The translations under genes were made by a program, and so were the position numbers. A stretch of DNA of 64,000 nucleotides, taken from assembly GCF_035582795.1 (NCBI RefSeq), contig NC_134368.1, forward strand, positions 12,568,001 to 12,632,000, given 5' to 3'. The stretch's first letter is position 1; every line of letters begins with the position of its first letter. This DNA is from Mycteria americana. Lineage: Eukaryota; Chordata; Aves; Ciconiiformes; Ciconiidae. The notes beneath the pieces were generated by a model that worked only from the letters and a program-made list of their open reading frames with translations, did not search any database and was not told where the DNA came from. Positions 62,501-64,000 of this stretch are shown in pieces.

Positions 62501-64000
62501 GAGGTCTCATCCCTCTATGCTGCACTGGTTCTCTCTTCCCACTGTCACCTAGGACCTGCTACTGCAGCCTGTGTTTTCCTTCCCGCTCCACCAGTGTCAT
62601 CTCCTGCTCCTCAGGATCTTTGAACCCATGTGACACCTACTTCAATGGCACAGCATCACTATGACAGCACCACTTTGCTAGTGGCAGGGAATAAAAAAAT
62701 GCCTCATCATCATGGGAAAAGCCAGCACTTCTCTGTGCTAGAAATTTTTGTGGGAGGGAAAAGCAGCCGCTGCTGTGATGCTCACTCATCCCCCAGCACA
62801 CCACTGCTCTCCTCTGGGACCACAAGAAAAGAAAGTTACAGAGAAGCCACTCAGCCTGACTCTGGGATGTTTACTCTTTTCAGCAGTGATTTGCATAGAA
62901 GAAACATTACCAGGAAGTTAAGGACACTTTGACCTTGAAATGACCTTATTTCAACTATGCAATACAAGACTTCCTAGAAATGTAGAAGGATGCTTTTTAA
63001 AATGGCCCAGACCTTTTCAGGATTTCCAAAGGCATTGCAAATCATTCTGCTTCAGAAGGAAAACAAGTTTCCAAATGTCAGAATTTCCTATGAAACAGAA
63101 ATTCAGGTAAATTCAGCTCTTACTGCCATCCTCACTCACAATAGCTTAGAAAGTGCAGCTGAATCTGGTGGTACCAGTCTAGGGAAGTGACAAAGACATT
63201 TCCCCATTTGATGATCTTGTCCACAAAGATACCCTGACTACCTTTTGAGTTACAAATTAAAATCTTAAAGCAATCTTCAAAATGGTTCCAAAACAATAAT
63301 TAAAAGTGATACATGCTATTTACATGCTGCTTAGTCACCTAAATTAGAAAAAGCTCAAAAATAAGTCTGAATCAATGATTACTGAAACTAAAGACCAAGA
63401 GAGAGTGAGGTGAGTGAATTGCCACCTTTTTGCAGAAATGAACTCCCTGGAAACCATAATAAGCAATCATGGCTCTGTAAGAGTGCTTATTTGTCCACCT
63501 GCATAATGTATTTATGGCAGTTTTTAAAATACAGAGGACCAATTTGTACCTGTACTGCCTGAGGTGCACAATTAAGATTTTCCCCTGGATTTCAAAAATG
63601 CATGAGTGGGAAGGCAGCTAAGGCATTAAAAAGAGTAGTTGTATGCCATTTTTAAATTCAGATGTTTATAGACACGGTTCTGCTTAAAAAGATCAGCTTA
63701 AATCCCATGTTATGTGGGTTTTAACTTGTGTCTATGAAGAAGTGCTTTAACTCCTTTCTTACACAGGCTACAGTGGAAGTATGAGAGCGTTGTTCAGTAG
63801 GCATCCTTCATTGATGCCGCCTGCTGTGGTAAGGCAACCCTGATCTCAGGTTCCTGACCTAGCCTACGGTTAGGTGCTCTTTCTGCTTTTTAACGCCCGC
63901 AGCAGTGTGGGACCCAGGTGCCAGTGCATGCCATCAGTTGTAGTAGTAGGAAAGGCCACTTTCCTTGTCTGGGTATATCAGTAGCCCCAGGAGCTCGCTA
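59575..64000. other. Intergenic to the window edge, no recognised gene
   Basis: AT-rich until about 61.4 kb and somewhat richer in GC from 61.4 to 62.9 kb, with several overlapping open frames near 100 codons on both strands. None shows a domain. No exon of TRMT44, the upstream neighbour in humans, is recognisable. Confidence 0.6.

Overview
The window is nuclear DNA from a bird. Two kinds of evidence point there. Several CR1 LINE 3' ends carry the typical terminal 8-bp repeats (GATTCTAT-like). One solo LTR looks like the ERVL-type LTRs that are abundant in Neoaves. The species cannot be named from the sequence. Most of the window is AT-rich and non-coding, with one strong GC-rich CpG island at about 16.0-18.25 kb.

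Only one protein-coding gene can be supported. It is a complete three-exon class A orphan GPCR on the minus strand, the bird ortholog of GPR78, the paralog of GPR26. Exon 1 is 17208-16541, exon 2 is 16008-15895 and exon 3 is 11915-11678. All four splice sites are GT/AG and both introns are phase 2. The spliced frame is 1020 nt and encodes 339 residues without a break. The start codon lies in the CpG island, and upstream of it is a G-rich tandem array with many possible G-quadruplexes. Intron 1 is only 532 bp and very GC-rich. Intron 2 is about 4 kb and carries TG, poly-C and poly-A tracts near exon 2.

Positions 1-11677, downstream of the gene, hold no recognisable gene, only a possible 3' UTR with weak poly(A) signal candidates near 10.4 and 10.1 kb, and small repeats. 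The 46 kb upstream of the gene (18.3-64 kb) also lack a recognisable coding exon. They contain five clear CR1 copies: 21958-22487, 27297-27602, 32690-33361 and 53000-53106 on plus, and 59502-59574 on minus. They also contain a very old, internally deleted CR1 at about 58.27-59.25 kb, a probable CR1 tail at 55.74 kb, the solo LTR (48453-49045) and scattered microsatellites. Two plus-strand open frames of over 200 codons (19470-20096 and 37898-38545) are longer than expected in AT-rich DNA but match no family I know. A perfect 14-bp inverted repeat lies at the start of the second.

The layout fits a bird counterpart of human 4p16.1, where GPR78 lies between TRMT44 and CPZ, with HMX1 nearby. None of those neighbours is visible here, so the synteny is inference. 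I found no tRNA, rRNA, CRISPR array or evidence of a new molecular system. The best leads are the atypical receptor motifs, the G-rich promoter array, the two long frames and the foldback.
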